From Streptomyces sp. WAC08241 (GTDB taxonomy: Bacteria > Actinomycetota > Actinomycetes > Streptomycetales > Streptomycetaceae), in assembly GCA_007858575.1 (NCBI GenBank), contig CP042279.1, positions 5,520,501 through 5,584,500 on the forward strand: a DNA stretch of 64,000 nucleotides, read 5' to 3'. Under the pieces are notes generated by a model, which saw only the letters and a program-made list of their open reading frames with translations, was not told the origin of the DNA and ran no database searches. Both the position numbers and the translations under genes were made by a program. Positions within the stretch are counted from its first letter, which is position 1. The number at the start of each line of letters is the position of its first letter. Positions 49,821 to 61,739 of the stretch are shown one piece after another.

Positions 49821-51449
49821 CTACTGCGGCGGGTTGCCCGTCGAGACCTGGAGCGTGAACTCCGCGTCCTTGGCGGTGATGTCCGTGCCCGTCGGCGGGT
49901 ACTGCTCCAGGACCGTGCCCTCGCCGTACGTCGCCTCGTCCACCGGGGTCTCGACCTTGATCTTCCATCCGGCGGCCTGGACGCAGTCCTTCACCGACTG
50001 GATGTTCCGGTACTTGAAGTTGGGCACCTCGAACTTCTCGGGGTCGTTGCGCGACTCGTTCGGCTGGGTGCACTTCTTCGCGTCGATGGTCTTGGTCAGG
50101 TCGGCCCTTGTGGCCCGGCGTCGCCGACTCGCTCTGCCGGGTGTCCGTGCCGCCGGTGGGCCCGGCCTGCGGGTCCTTCTCGTCGCCCTTGTTCAGGTTG
50201 AGCCCCACGATCAGGCCGCCGATCGCGAGCACGGCGACCGCGATCGCGCCCACCAGCACCGGCGTGTTCCGCCGGGAGCCGCCGCCGGGGGCGGGTGCGT
50301 GCACCTGGGCGTACGGCGCGGGCGTGGGGGCCTGGGCGTACGGGGCGGGCGTCGGGGCCTGCTGCGGGTAGCCGTACGATGGGGCGGGCGCGTGGGTCGC
50401 GGGGCCGTAGGGGCCCGGCTGCGGCGTCGGCGGCATGTACGGCTGCTGCATGCCGTGCGGACCGGAGTGCGGGCCCGGCGGCGGAGTCTGGCCGACCGGC
50501 GGAAGACCGCCGAACCGACGCCCGCGCCGCTGCTGACCGGGCCGCCCGCGACGATCACGGGGGCGCCGGTCTGCCCGGCCGACAGGACCCGCAGGCACTC
50601 GTCGCGCATGGCCGCCGCGCTCGGGAACCGCTCGTTCGGGTTCTTCCGCAGCGCGCGGGCGACGAGCGCGTCCATCGCCGGCGTCACCGAGCGGTTGACG
50701 GAGGACGGGGCGACCGGCTCCTCCTGCACGTGCGCGTACGCGATGGCGAGCGGGGAGTCGGCGTCGAAGGGAGACGGCCCGTGAGGAGCTGGAAGAGCAT
50801 GATGCCGACCGAGTAGAGGTCGGAGCGGGCGTCCACCGCGCGGCCGAGGGCCTGCTCGGGGAGAGGTACTGCGGGGTGCCGACGACCATGCCGGTCTGCG
50901 TCATCGAGGTGACCCCCGACTGCATGGCCCGCGCGATGCCGAAGTCCATGACCTTGACCACGCCGCGCCTGGTCGTCATCACGTTGCCCGGCTTGATGTC
51001 GCGGTGGACCAGGCCCATCTCGTGGCTGACCTCGAGCGCGGCGAGCACGTCGGCCGTGACCTTCAGCGCCTTGTCGGCCGGCATCGCGCCGTACTGCCGC
51101 ACGTCCGCCGCGAGGACCGAGCCGAGCGGCTGCCCTCCACGTACTCCATGACGATGTACGGCATGACGGCGCCGTCGAGGGTGTCCTCGCCGGTGTCGAA
51201 GACCGAGACGATGTTGGTGTGGGACAGCTTCGCGACGGCCTGCGCCTCGCGCCGGAACCGCTCGCGGAAGGACTGCTCCCGGCCGAGCTCCGTGTGCAGC
51301 GTCTTGATGGCGACCTGCCGGTCGAGGGCGGTGTCGTACGCCAGGTACACCGACGCCATGCCGCCCTCGCCGAGGAGGTCGCGCAGCTTGTACCGGCCGC
51401 CCGCGACCGAACCGCCCGCGTAGCGGCCCTGTCCGCCGTCCTGGCTCAT
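49821..51449 (-). CDS. Transmembrane Ser/Thr protein kinase with C-terminal PASTA-like domain
   Basis: About 540 residues, ATG 51449. Kinase domain: GEGGMASVYLAYDTALDRQV, AIKTLHTELG, PYIVMEYVEG, HRDIKPGNVMTTRRGVVKVM with DFG, and GTPQYLSPEQALG. A long linker of PTPAPYAQAP-type repeats (50280-50440) leads to one helix (VLVGAIAVAVLAIGGLIVGL) and an outer domain with KVPNFKYRNIQSVKDCVQAA and YPPTGTDITAKDAEFTLQVS, a single PASTA-like unit. Indels near 51135, 50860, 50775, 50510 and 50110. Divergent from the next kinase; substrates unknown. Confidence 0.9.
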
Positions 51450-51711
51450 CTGTGCTCCCCTACACGCGCGCGTGGCGGCGTCGACATGGATTTCCCGGCC
51501 AAGTCTGCCCCAGGGCGGTGACACGTCAAGCCGGGTGCCCGTTACGTGACCCTCCGCACAGGAAGCGTTTCCGAACCGGTGCGGGAATGCGTCGAATTTG
51601 CACAGGTGTACGTGAACGGGATTGGATGGCCGGTCCATCTCGGACCGTGATGTCGCACGGAGCCTGTAGCGTGACGACTGGACACGGCACGACAGACGAC
51701 GGCGAGGACTG

Positions 51712-53338
<1,627 letters not shown>

Positions 53339-53405
53339 CGGACCCGGCTTCCGACGGGCCGGCCCCCGCCGGGACCGGCCCTCACCAGGCCCCCGGGACC
53401 GGTGC

Positions 53406-54459
53406 TCACCCCGCGAAGGCCTCCCGTACCGCCTCGTACTCGCGGGTCCACCAGACCGCCAGGGCCGACACCGCGGGGAACTGCGCGTCGGCCCTCCGGT
53501 CGTGGAGCTGGTAGCGCCAGCGCAGGGTCCAGAAGTCGTTGAGCCGCTCCCACCACACCCGGTGCGCCGCCGCCGCCAGCTCGGCGCCGTCGGCGCCCGT
53601 CGCCCGCCGGTACGCGCGCGCGTAGGCCCGCACCTTCCCCAGGGCCAGCTCGCCCCCGGCCGTACGAAGAAGATCGCGGCTGCCCTGACCGCCTCCTCGG
53701 CCCTCGGGCGGAGCCCCAGCCGGTCCCAGTCGACGATCGCGGCGGGCTCCGCGCCCCGGTAGAGCAGGTTCAGCGGGTGGAAGTCGCCGTGCACCCAGCC
53801 GGCGGCCGAGGGCGGCCGGCGGCCGGTGGTGGGCGTGCCGGGCGAGCAGCGCCCTGCGCTCCCTGAGCCGGTGCTCGGCGAGCACGTCGAAGCTGTCGCG
53901 GGGCGGTGCGCGCGGACGAGGCGGATCAGCTCGTCGATGGCCCGGAAGGTGTCCTGGGGATCCGCGCTCGCGCACGCGTCCGCGTCCGTCCCGCCGGGCG
54001 CCCCGTCGGGCCCGGGGGCGCCCATGACCCGGTCGAGCGCGGTGTGGACCTGCCCGAGGAGGGTGCCGAGACGGCGGCAGCCGCCGGTGGAGAGCTGGCC
54101 GCCGTCCCGGTGGCGGCCCTCGATCCAGGGGTGAAGTGCGTAGCAGTGGCCGCCGACGACGGCGACCGTACGGCCCCGGGCGTCGGCGAGCGGCGGGGCG
54201 ACGGGCAGGCCGAGGGCGTGCAGGCGCTGGGTGGCACGGTGCTGGCGGACGACGGTGGCCCGGTCGGCGGTGGCGGCGTCCAGGTGCTGCTTGAGGAAGT
54301 AGGTGCCGCGGGTGGTGGTGAGCCGGAAGCCGCGGTTGAGCAGCCCTCGGTGACCGGCACGCAGGCCAGCGGCTCACCGGCGTGGCGGTGCCGGCGCAAC
54401 AGCACGTCGACGGGCGGGGCGACGGTCGGCGAAGGGAGGGTTTCAGATGAGCGCGGCAC
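53406..54459 (-). CDS. Aminoglycoside phosphotransferase-family protein
   Basis: About 350 residues, start GTG 54459. Corrected N-terminus: TEGLLNRGFRLTTTRGTYFL with nucleotide-binding KQH, VVGGHCYALHPWIEGRHRDG. Catalytic loop GWVHGDFHPLNLLYRGAEPA with HGD Asp and Asn; metal motif AIVDWDRLGLRPRAEE. The C-terminus is helical (WERLNDFWTLRWRYQLHDRR). Indels near 54345, 53860 and 53670. The substrate is uncertain: APH folds also act on choline, homoserine and other small alcohols, so resistance should not be assumed. Confidence 0.82.
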
Positions 54460-54474
54460 TCGCCAGATGTTAGA

Positions 54475-54927
54475 TCACGCTACGTGGTGGAGGTGTCGCC
54501 CCACGGAACGGGCCGCGGGCCGGACCCCGGCCGTCCCGCTCGCGTAGTCGAGCGCGTGCACCGTCACGAACTGCGGTTCGATCCGCATGTAGACCGGCGC
54601 GAAGGGCTCCCCGTCCACCAGCTCCGGCTCCGGGCCGAAGGCCGCCCGCTCCCGCGGGGTCGGCTCCACGACCCGTGCGGTGCCGCTGAACTGCACGGTC
54701 CAGATGTGCTCGGACCCCGAACCGAAGTTGTCCGCCCCGTACGCCACGACGCTGCCGTCACAGGCCTCGTGGTAGCCGAGACCCTCGTGCATCCGGAGCA
54801 GCACCCGTCCGTCGACCACGATGTGGCGGGCCGGGGCGACGAAGGGCATCGCCCGCAGGCTCGTCGCCACCCGGCCGTACGGCACGCGGTTCAGCAGCTC
54901 GAGGGCGCGGATCTCGTCGGTGGACAT
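54475..54927 (-). CDS. Pyridoxamine 5'-phosphate oxidase-like flavin protein
   Basis: An intact protein of about 150 residues (MSTDEIRALELLNRVPYGRV) with the split-barrel fold of FMN or F420 reductases: VATSLRAMPFVAPARHIVVD, GRVLLRMHEGLGYHEACDGS, VVAYGADNFGSGSEHIWTVQ, FSGTARVVEPTPRERAAFG. ATG 54927 is used; GTG 54936 is an alternative with a different Shine-Dalgarno fit. The substrate is unknown. It probably uses FMN, F420 or heme, since this family is diverse in actinobacteria. Confidence 0.85.
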   Translation of the reverse strand: MSTDEIRALELLNRVPYGRVATSLRAMPFVAPARHIVVDGRVLLRMHEGLGYHEACDGSVVAYGADNFGSGSEHIWTVQFSGTARVVEPTPRERAAFGPEPELVDGEPFAPVYMRIEPQFVTVHALDYASGTAGVRPAARSVGRHLHHVA

Positions 54928-54962
54928 GACCTCCACTCTCCGTCACCGCCGCGTGTCCGAAT

Positions 54963-54987
54963 GGCCCCCGCCCCTCGGGAGGGGGCC
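54963..54987 (-). terminator. Hairpin after response regulator gene
   Basis: GGCCCCC at 54963-54969 pairs with GGGGGCC at 54981-54987 across an 11-base loop, 22 bp beyond the response regulator stop. Confidence 0.55.
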
Positions 54988-55008
54988 GTAGGTCCCGAAG
55001 CGGACCGG

Positions 55009-55666
55009 TCAGCGCTTCTCGGCCTGCATCCGCGCCACGTACGCCGCGGCCTGCGAGCGCCGCTCCATGCCCAGCTTCGACAGCAGGCTGGAGACGTAGT
55101 TCTTGATGGTCTTCTCCGCGAGGTGGAGCCGCTCGCCGATGGCCCGGTTGGTCAGGCCCTCGCCGATCAGGTCCAGGATCCTGCGCTCCTGCTCCGTCAG
55201 GTTGGCGAGCTTGTCGTCACCCTTCGGCGCGTTCCCGTCGCGCAGCCGTTCCAGGACCCGGGCGGTCGCCACCGGGTCGAGCAGCGACTTGCCGGCCGCC
55301 ACGTCCCGCACCGCGTTCAGGAGTTCGTTCCCCGGATGGCCTTGAGGACGTACCCCGAGGCCCCGGCCATGATCGCGTCGAAGAGGGCCTCGTCGTCCGC
55401 GTACGAGGTCAGCATCAGGCACTTGATGCCCTCGTCCCGGGAGCGGACCTCCCGGCAGACCTCCACCCCGCTGCCGTCGGGGAGCCGGACGTCGAGCACC
55501 GCGACGTCCGGACGGGTCGCGGGGATCCTGACCAGCGCGTCCGCCGCCGTGCCGGCCTCGCCGACCACTCGATGTCGGCCTCCACGGAGAGCAGCTCGTG
55601 GACGCCGCGCCGGACCACTTCGTGGTCGTCCAGCAGAAATACCCGGATTTTTCCTTCTTCGCGCAC
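55009..55666 (-). CDS. NarL/LuxR-type orphan response regulator
   Basis: About 219 residues, start GTG 55666. Receiver: IRVFLLDDHEVVRRGVHELL (acidic pair), phospho-acceptor Asp in DVAVLDVRLPDGSGVEVCRE, Thr/Ser in CLMLTSYADDEAL and Lys in GYVLKAIRG. DNA-binding end: LTEQERRILDLIGEGLTNRA and LHLAEKTIKNYVSSLLSKLG. DevR/DosR-like in layout. No sensor kinase is adjacent, which makes it an orphan. Indels near 55570 and 55335. Divergent from the second bkd operon, with a 29-bp dyad in between. Confidence 0.9.
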
Positions 55667-56009
55667 GCAGTCAGTCTCACATATTGAGCTCTTCCCGCGC
55701 CCGGGGTGCGCGGGATAACGTGCCGCTTGTTCCGGCGGCCCTCCAAGCCGTTGCCGACGCGCTGACCAGCCGCTGTTCCTGCTTTTCTCGATTTACTTGG
55801 AAATCCAAGCAAAATCGCAGGTCAAGAGGGGTTTCGCGGTAATGCCGCGCTGTGGGTAACGTGCCTATGACAGGGCGCTCGCCGGGACACTTGTCACGCC
55901 CGACCCCGGCCGCGTCGCACCCACCCCGTGCGAAGGGTACGGATAAGGCGGAGAGCCGTACTGGCCCCACCGGCGAACCCGGAGGCCGGACCGACGGAGG
56001 AGCACGCAC
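55667..56009. promoter_or_regulatory. Intergenic region with 29-bp dyad between response regulator and second bkd operon
   Basis: This 343-bp gap is poor in GC around 55780-55820. It contains a dyad from 55789 to 55817: CGATTT, CTTGG, spacer AAAT, CCAAG, AAATCG. Such a site could bind a dimeric regulator (an Lrp-type or the response regulator). I see no further gene in the gap; the bkdA2 ribosome site GGAGG is at 55997. Confidence 0.6.
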
Positions 56010-57199
56010 GTGACCGTGGAGAGCACTGCCGCGCGCAAGACGACGCGACGCAGCAGCGGCACCAAGCGCACCGCAAGCGCGAGCCCGAGCACCACCAAGA
56101 AGACGAGCACGCGCGCCGCGGCGGGAGCGACGGAGCCCGAGCTCGTCCAACTCCTGACGCCCGAAGGGGAGCGCGTCCAGCACCCCGACTACGACATCGA
56201 CCTGAGCGCCGAGGAGCTGCGCGGGCTCTACCGCGACATGGTCCTCACCCGTCGCTTCGACTCCGAGGCCACCTCCTCCAGCGCCAGGGCGAGCTGGGCC
56301 TGTGGGCCTCGCTCCTCGGGCAGGAGGCCGCCCAGATCGGTTCGGGCCGTGCGCTGCGGGACGACGACTACGTCTTCCGACCTACCGCGAGCACGGCGTC
56401 GCCTGGTGCCGGGGCGTCGACCCGACGAACCTCCTGGGCATGTTCCGCGGCGTGAACAACGGCGGCTGGGACCCCAACAGCAACAATTTCCACCTGTACA
56501 CGATCGTCCTCGGCTCGCAGACCCTGCACGCCACCGGTTATGCCATGGGCATCGCCAAGGACGGCGCGGATTCCGCCGTGCTCGCGTACTTCGGCGACGG
56601 CGCCTCCAGCCAGGGCGACGTCAACGAGTCGTTCGTCTTCTCCGCCGTCTACAACGCCCCGGTCGTGTTCTTCTGCCAGAACAACCAGTGGGCGATCTCC
56701 GAGCCCATCGAGAAGCAGACCCGCGTCCCGCTCTACCAGCGCGCCCGCGGCTTCGGCTTCCCCGGCGTCCGGGTCGACGGCAACGACGTCCTGGCCTGCC
56801 TCGCGGTCACCCGCTCGGCCCTGGAGCGCGCCCGCCGCGGCGAGGGCCCGACGCTGATCGAGGCCTTCACCTACCGGATGGCCGCCCACACCACCTCCGA
56901 CGACCCGACCCGCTACCGCCGCGACGCGGAGCGAGGCGTGGGAGGCCAAGGACCCGATCCTGCGCCTCAGGGCGTACCTGGAGAACGAGGGCCACGCCGA
57001 CGCGGCCTTCTTCGAGGAGCTGGAGACGGAGAGCGAGGCCCTCGGCAAGCAGGTCCGCGAGGTCGTCCGCGCCATGCCCGTACCGGAGCACATGGCGATG
57101 TTCGACAACGTGTACGCGGACGGGCACGCGCTCGTCGACGAGGAGCGCGCGCAGTTCGCCGCCTACCAGGCGTCCTTCGCGGACGGAGAGGCCGAGTAA
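56010..57199 (+). CDS. bkdA: Branched-chain 2-oxoacid dehydrogenase E1 alpha (second copy)
   Basis: About 397 residues, start GTG 56010. The first 45 residues are Ser/Thr/Lys-rich (ARKTTRRSSGTKRTASASPS), absent from the first copy. Core: DIDLSAEELRGLYRDMVLTR, YREHGVAWCRGVDPTNLLGM, ThDP motif AYFGDGASSQGDVNESFVFS, VVFFCQNNQWAISEPIEKQT, IEAFTYRMAAHTTSDDPTRY. Indels near 56278, 56383 and 56935. It differs clearly from the first copy, so the two E1 enzymes probably differ in substrate preference or regulation. Confidence 0.9.
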
Positions 57200-57201
57200 C
57201 C

Positions 57202-58179
57202 ATGGCTGTTCAGAAGCTTCCCTCGCGAAGGCGCTCAACGAGTCGCTGCGCACGGCCCTGGAGACCGACCCCAAGGTCGTCGTCATGGGCCTGGACGTCG
57301 GCAAGCTCGGCGGCGTCTTCCGGATCACCGACGGCCTCCAGAAGGACTTCGGCGAGGACCGGGTCGTCGACACCCCGCTCGCCGAGTCCGGCATCGTCGG
57401 CACCGCCATCGGCCCTCGCGCTGCGCGGCTACCGGCCGGTCGTGGAGATCCAGTTCGACGGCTTCGTCTTCCCGCGTACGACCAGATCGTCACGCAGCTC
57501 GCGAAGATGCGGGCCCGCTCGCTCGGCGCGGTGAAGGTGCCGGTCGTCATCCGCATCCCGTACGGCGGCGGCATCGGCGCCGTCGAGCACCACTCGGAGT
57601 CCCCGAGTCGCTCTTCGCGCACGTCGCGGGCCTCAAGGTCGTCACCCCCGCCACTCCCTCCGACGCCTACTGGATGCTCCAGCAGGCGATCCAGAGCGAC
57701 GACCCGGTCATCTTCTTCGAGCCCAAGCGCCGCTACTGGGACAAGGGCGAGCTCGACACCGAGGCCATCCCCGGCGAGCTGCACAAGGCCCGGGTCGCCC
57801 GCGAGGGCACGGACCTCACCCTGGTGGCCTACGGCCCGATGGTGAAGACCTGTCTGAGGCGGCCTCGGCCGCCGCCGAGGAGGGCAAGTCCGTCGAGGTC
57901 GTGGACCTGCGCTCGATCTCCCCGATCGACTTCGACACCCTCCAGGCCTCGGTCGAGAAGACCCGCCGCCTGGTCGTCGTCCACGAGGCCCCGGTCTTCT
58001 TCGGCTCCGGCGCGGAGATCGCCGCCCGGATCACCGAGCGCTGCTTCTACCACCTGGAGGCCCCCGTCCTGCGGGTCGGCGGCTACCACGCGCCGTACCC
58101 GCCGGCGCGCCTGGAGGAGGAGTACCTGCCGGGTCTCGACCGCGTGCTCGACGCCGTCGACCGCTCGCTGGCGTACTGA
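57202..58179 (+). CDS. bkdB: Branched-chain 2-oxoacid dehydrogenase E1 beta (second copy)
   Basis: About 326 residues, ATG 57202, 2 bp after the E1 alpha stop. Corrected sequence: LAKALNESLRTALETDPKVV, VMGLDVGKLGGVFRITDGLQ, VDTPLAESGIVGTAIG, VEIQFDGFVFP, IRIPYGGGIGAVEHHSES and VLRVGGYHAPYPPARLEEEY. Five indels (near 57225, 57415, 57475, 57603, 57857); the one at 57415 is best explained by a gained base. Forms E1 with the preceding subunit. Confidence 0.9.
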
Positions 58180-58189
58180 GGAGAGCACC

Positions 58190-59651
58190 GTGACGATCCG
58201 CGAATTCAAGATGCCCGACGTGGGCGAGGGCCTCACCGAGGCCGAGATCCTCAAGTGGTACGTCCAGCCGGGTGACACCGTCACCGACGGACAGGTCGTG
58301 TGCGAGGTCGAGACGGCCAAGGCGGCCGTCGAGCTGCCGATCCCGTTCGACGGCACGGTCCACGAGCTGTGCTTTCCCGAGGGCACGACGGTCGACGTCG
58401 GCCAGGTCATCATCTCGGTGAACGTCGGCGGCGGCGCGCCCCCGCCCCGGCGGCCCCGGTGACCGAGTCCGTGGCGGCCCAGGCCGTACCGGCGGAGGCC
58501 CCGGTGGAGGCCGGGGAGGAGGACGAGCCGCAGGGCCGCCAGCCGGTCCTCGTCGGCTACGGCGTGGCCGCCGGCTCCACCAAGCGCCGTCCCCGCAAGG
58601 CGTCGGGGACGCGGCCCCGGCCGCCGCTCCCGTACAGCAGGCGCCCGCCCCCGCGCAGCAGGTGCCCGTCGCCGTCTCCGTACCCGGGCAGCTCAACGGG
58701 CACGCGGCGGGGCCGGCCGGCCGCTGGCCAAGCCGCCGGTCCGCAAGCTCGCCAAGGACCTCGGCGTCGACCTGACAACGGTCGTCCCGACCGGTCCGGA
58801 CGGCGTCATCACCCGCGAGGACGTCCACGCGGCCGCCGCCCCGGCGCCCGCCCCGGCCGTCGAGACCCGGCTCCGGCCCCGGTCCAGGCCCCGGCGCCCG
58901 TCGCGGCCCCGGCTGCCGCGCCCGCGGTGGAGGCCTCCGTGGCGCCCGGCGCCCGGGAGACCCGCGTCCCCATCAAGGGCGTGCGGAAGGCCACGGCGGC
59001 GGCGATGGTCGGTTCGGCCTTCACCGCCCCGCACGTCACCGAGTTCGTGACCTTCGACATCACGCGCACGATGAAGCTGGTCGAGGAGCTCAAGTCCGAC
59101 AAGGACATGGCGGGCCTGCGGGTCAACCCGCTGCTCCTCGTCGCCAAGGCGGTCCTGGTCGCGGTCAAGCGCAACCCGGAGATCAACGCGGCCTGGGACG
59201 AGGCGGCCCAGGAGATCGTGCTCAAGCACTACGTGAACCTGGGCATCGCCGCGGCCACCCCGCGCGGTCTGATCGTGCCGAACATCAAGGACGCGCACGA
59301 CCGGACCCTGCCCGAGCTCTCGAAGGCGCTGAGCGAGCTGGTCGCCACGGCCCGCGAGGGAAGACCACTCCGGCGGCGATGCAGGGCGGCACCTTCACCA
59401 TCACCAACGTCGGCGTCTTCGGCGTCGACACCGGCACGCCCATCCTCAACCCCGGCGAGTCCGCGATCCTCGCGGTCGGCGCGATCAAGCTCCAGCCGTG
59501 GGTCCACAAGGGCAAGGTGAAGCCGCGCCAGGTCACCACCCTGGCCCTCTCCTTCGACCACCGCCTGGTCGACGGCGAGCTGGGCTCCAAGTTCCTGGCG
59601 GACGTCGCCGCGATCCTGGAACAGCCGAAGCGGTTGATCACCTGGGCGTGA
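58190..59651 (+). CDS. bkdC: 2-oxoacid dehydrogenase E2 acyltransferase (second copy)
   Basis: About 487 residues, GTG 58190 after GAGGAGAG. Lipoyl domain with Lys in CEVETAKAAVELPIPFD; linker rich in Ala/Pro/Glu; E3-binding domain PLAKPPVRKLAKDLGVDLTT and VVPTGPDGVITREDVHA; acyltransferase VPIKGVRKATAAAMVGSAFT, GIAAATPRGLIVPNIKDAHD, GGTFTITNVGVFGVDTGTPI and catalytic FDHRLVDGELGSKFLAD. Indels near 58440, 58600-58730, 58868 and 59362. The transcript ends at a hairpin (59698). No dihydrolipoamide dehydrogenase gene in the window. Confidence 0.9.
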
Positions 59652-59666
59652 TGCCCGGCGTGCGCG

Positions 59667-59680
59667 GTTTCACGTGAAAC
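59667..59680. promoter_or_regulatory. parS site (perfect)
   Basis: GTTTCACGTGAAAC, a perfect 14-bp palindrome identical to the site at 41423, lies 15 bp after the second bkdC stop in non-coding DNA. Confidence 0.95.
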
Positions 59681-59697
59681 CGGAGGAGTCGTCGACG

Positions 59698-59726
59698 GGG
59701 CCCCGTCCATGATGTGGACGGGGCCC
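59698..59726 (+). terminator. Hairpin terminator after second bkd operon
   Basis: GGGCCCCGTCCA (59698-59709) pairs perfectly with 59715-59726 across a 5-base loop, 46 bp beyond the bkdC stop. Confidence 0.75.
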
Positions 59727-59760
59727 TGCGCGGCATCCATGTTGTATCTATGCTGTGTCC

Positions 59761-60399
59761 ATGCCTTCAGCACCCCCGCAGCCGACCGCGTCTACATGCA
59801 CGTCAAGCAGGCCGTACTCGACCGGCGCTACGAAGGGGCACCCTCCTGACCGAGGGTGAACTCGCCACGGCCGTGGGGGTGTCACGGACCCCCGTCCGCG
59901 AGGCGCTGCTCAAGCTGGAGATGGAAGGGCTGCTCAAGCTCTACCCGAAGAAGGGCGCCTCGTCCTCGCCGTCTCCGCCCAGGAGATCGCCGACGTCGTC
60001 GAGACCCGGCTCCTCGTCGAGGAGTTCGCCGTCCGGCGGGCCGTGCCCGCCCCCGCCGCCCTGATCGCCCGCCTCGAAGAGCTCCTGGAGGAGCAGAAGC
60101 GCCGGGCCGGGGCCGGGGACCTCGCCGAGGTCGCCGCCACCGACCGCTGCTTCCACGCCGAGATCGTCCGGCACGCCGGCAACCAGATCCTCGCCCGCCT
60201 CTACGACCAGCTCCGCGACCGCCAACTGCGCATGGGCGTCGCCGTGATGCAGTCCCAGCCCGACCGCGTCGCCAAGAACATCACCGAGCACGCCGAGATC
60301 CTCGACCGCATCAAGGCCGGCGACGCCGAGGGCGCCGCACACTGCGTCCGCCAGCACCTGAGCTGGGTCAAGGTCCTGGTCCGGGGTGAGGACCGGTGA
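59761..60399 (+). CDS. GntR family regulator (FadR/FCD type)
   Basis: About 215 residues, ATG 59761. Winged helix: YMHVKQAVLDRRYEG, GTLLTEGELATAVGVSRTPV and REALLKLEMEGLLKLYPKKG. FCD ligand domain: VVETRLLVEEFAVRRAVPAP, AATDRCFHAEIVRHAGNQIL and NITEHAEILDRIKAGDAEGA, with the His residues that hold a metal in this family. Indels near 59790, 59842 and 59962. Overlaps the MFS gene by 4 bp (GTGA), so it probably controls this transporter. Confidence 0.88.
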
Positions 60400-61712
60400 G
60401 CAACCGCAACGGCTACGGCTCCGCCGTCACCCTCCCCGGCGACCCGCCCGGCGGCCGCCGCGCCGCCCTCGTCTGGGGCGTCGGCGTCGCCGTCTACTTC
60501 GTCGCCGTCATCTTCCGCACCTCGCTCGGCGTCGCCGGACTCGACGCCGCCGACCGCTTCGACGTCAACGCCTCCGCGCTCTCCACCTTCTCCATCCTCC
60601 AACTCCTCGTCTACGCCGGCATGCAGATACCCGTCGGCCTCATGGTCGACCGGCTCGGCACCAAGAAGGTCCTGGTCCTCGGCGTCGTCCTCTTCACCGC
60701 CGGCCAGCTCGGCTTCGCGCTCTCCCCGTCGTACGGCACGGCGCTCGCCTCCCGCGCGCTCCTCGGCTGCGGCGACGCCATGACCTTCATCAGCGTCCTG
60801 CGGCTCGGCAGCCGCTGGTTCCCCGCCCGGCGCGGCCCGCTCATCGGCCAGGTCGCCGCCCTCTTCGGCATGGCGGGCAACCTGGTCTCCACCGTCTTCA
60901 TCGCCCGCGCCCTGCACGGCCTCGGCTGGACCACCACCTTCGTCGGCAGCTCCTTCGCCGGCGTCCTCGTCCTCGTCCTGCTGCTGCTCTTCCTCAAGGA
61001 CCACCCCGAGGGGTACGAGCCCCAGCCCTCCGCCCACGCGGGCGCGGCCTACGTCCGCCGCCAGATCGCCGAGTCCTGGCGCGAGCCCGGCACCCGGCTC
61101 GGCATGTGGGTGCACTTCACCACCCAGTTCCCGGCCATGGTGTTCCTGCTCCTGTGGGGGCTGCCGTTCCTCGTCGAGGCGCAGGGCCTGTCGCGCTCCA
61201 CCGCCGGGACGCTGCTCACCCTGGTCGTGCTCTCGAACATGGTCGTCGGCCTCGCGTACGGGCAGATCATCGCCCGCCACCACGCGGCCCGCGCCCCGCT
61301 CGCCCTCGGCACGGTCGCGGCCACCGCCCTGCTGTGGGGCGCCACCCTCGCGTACCCCGGCGACCACGCCCCGACGGGGCTGCTCGTCGCCCTCTGCCTG
61401 GTCCTCGGCGCCTGCGGACCGGCCTCGATGATCGGCTTCGACTTCGCCCGCCCGGCCAACCCGCCGGAGCGTCAGGGCACCGCCTCGGGAATCGTCAACA
61501 TGGGTGGTTTCGTCGCCTCGATGACGACGCTGCTCGCCGTCGGCGTGCTGCTCGACGCGACCGGGGACGACTACCGGATCGCTTTCTCCTCGGTCTTCGT
61601 CCTCGAAGCCCTCGGCACCGTGCAGATCCTGCGCCTCAAGGCCCGCACCCACCGCAGGGAACGGGAACGGCTCGTCGCCAGCCGCGTGGAGGCCGTGCAC
61701 GTACCCGTGTAG
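60396..61712 (+). CDS. MFS transporter
   Basis: An intact 438-residue carrier with twelve predicted helices. GTG 60396 overlaps the GntR stop. Signature between helices 2 and 3: GLMVDRLGTKKVLVLGVVLF. Others: RALLGCGDAMTFISVLRLGS, WFPARRGPLIGQVAALFGMA, and NPPERQGTASGIVNMGGFVA in helix 11. It belongs to the large ACS-type (anion:cation symporter) or NNP-like group by these motifs; GntR coupling suggests an organic acid or sugar acid substrate. No indels. Confidence 0.9.
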   Translation: MSNRNGYGSAVTLPGDPPGGRRAALVWGVGVAVYFVAVIFRTSLGVAGLDAADRFDVNASALSTFSILQLLVYAGMQIPVGLMVDRLGTKKVLVLGVVLFTAGQLGFALSPSYGTALASRALLGCGDAMTFISVLRLGSRWFPARRGPLIGQVAALFGMAGNLVSTVFIARALHGLGWTTTFVGSSFAGVLVLVLLLLFLKDHPEGYEPQPSAHAGAAYVRRQIAESWREPGTRLGMWVHFTTQFPAMVFLLLWGLPFLVEAQGLSRSTAGTLLTLVVLSNMVVGLAYGQIIARHHAARAPLALGTVAATALLWGATLAYPGDHAPTGLLVALCLVLGACGPASMIGFDFARPANPPERQGTASGIVNMGGFVASMTTLLAVGVLLDATGDDYRIAFSSVFVLEALGTVQILRLKARTHRRERERLVASRVEAVHVPV

Positions 61713-61739
61713 CGGGTGGTGCGCCCGTACGGCGCGTGG

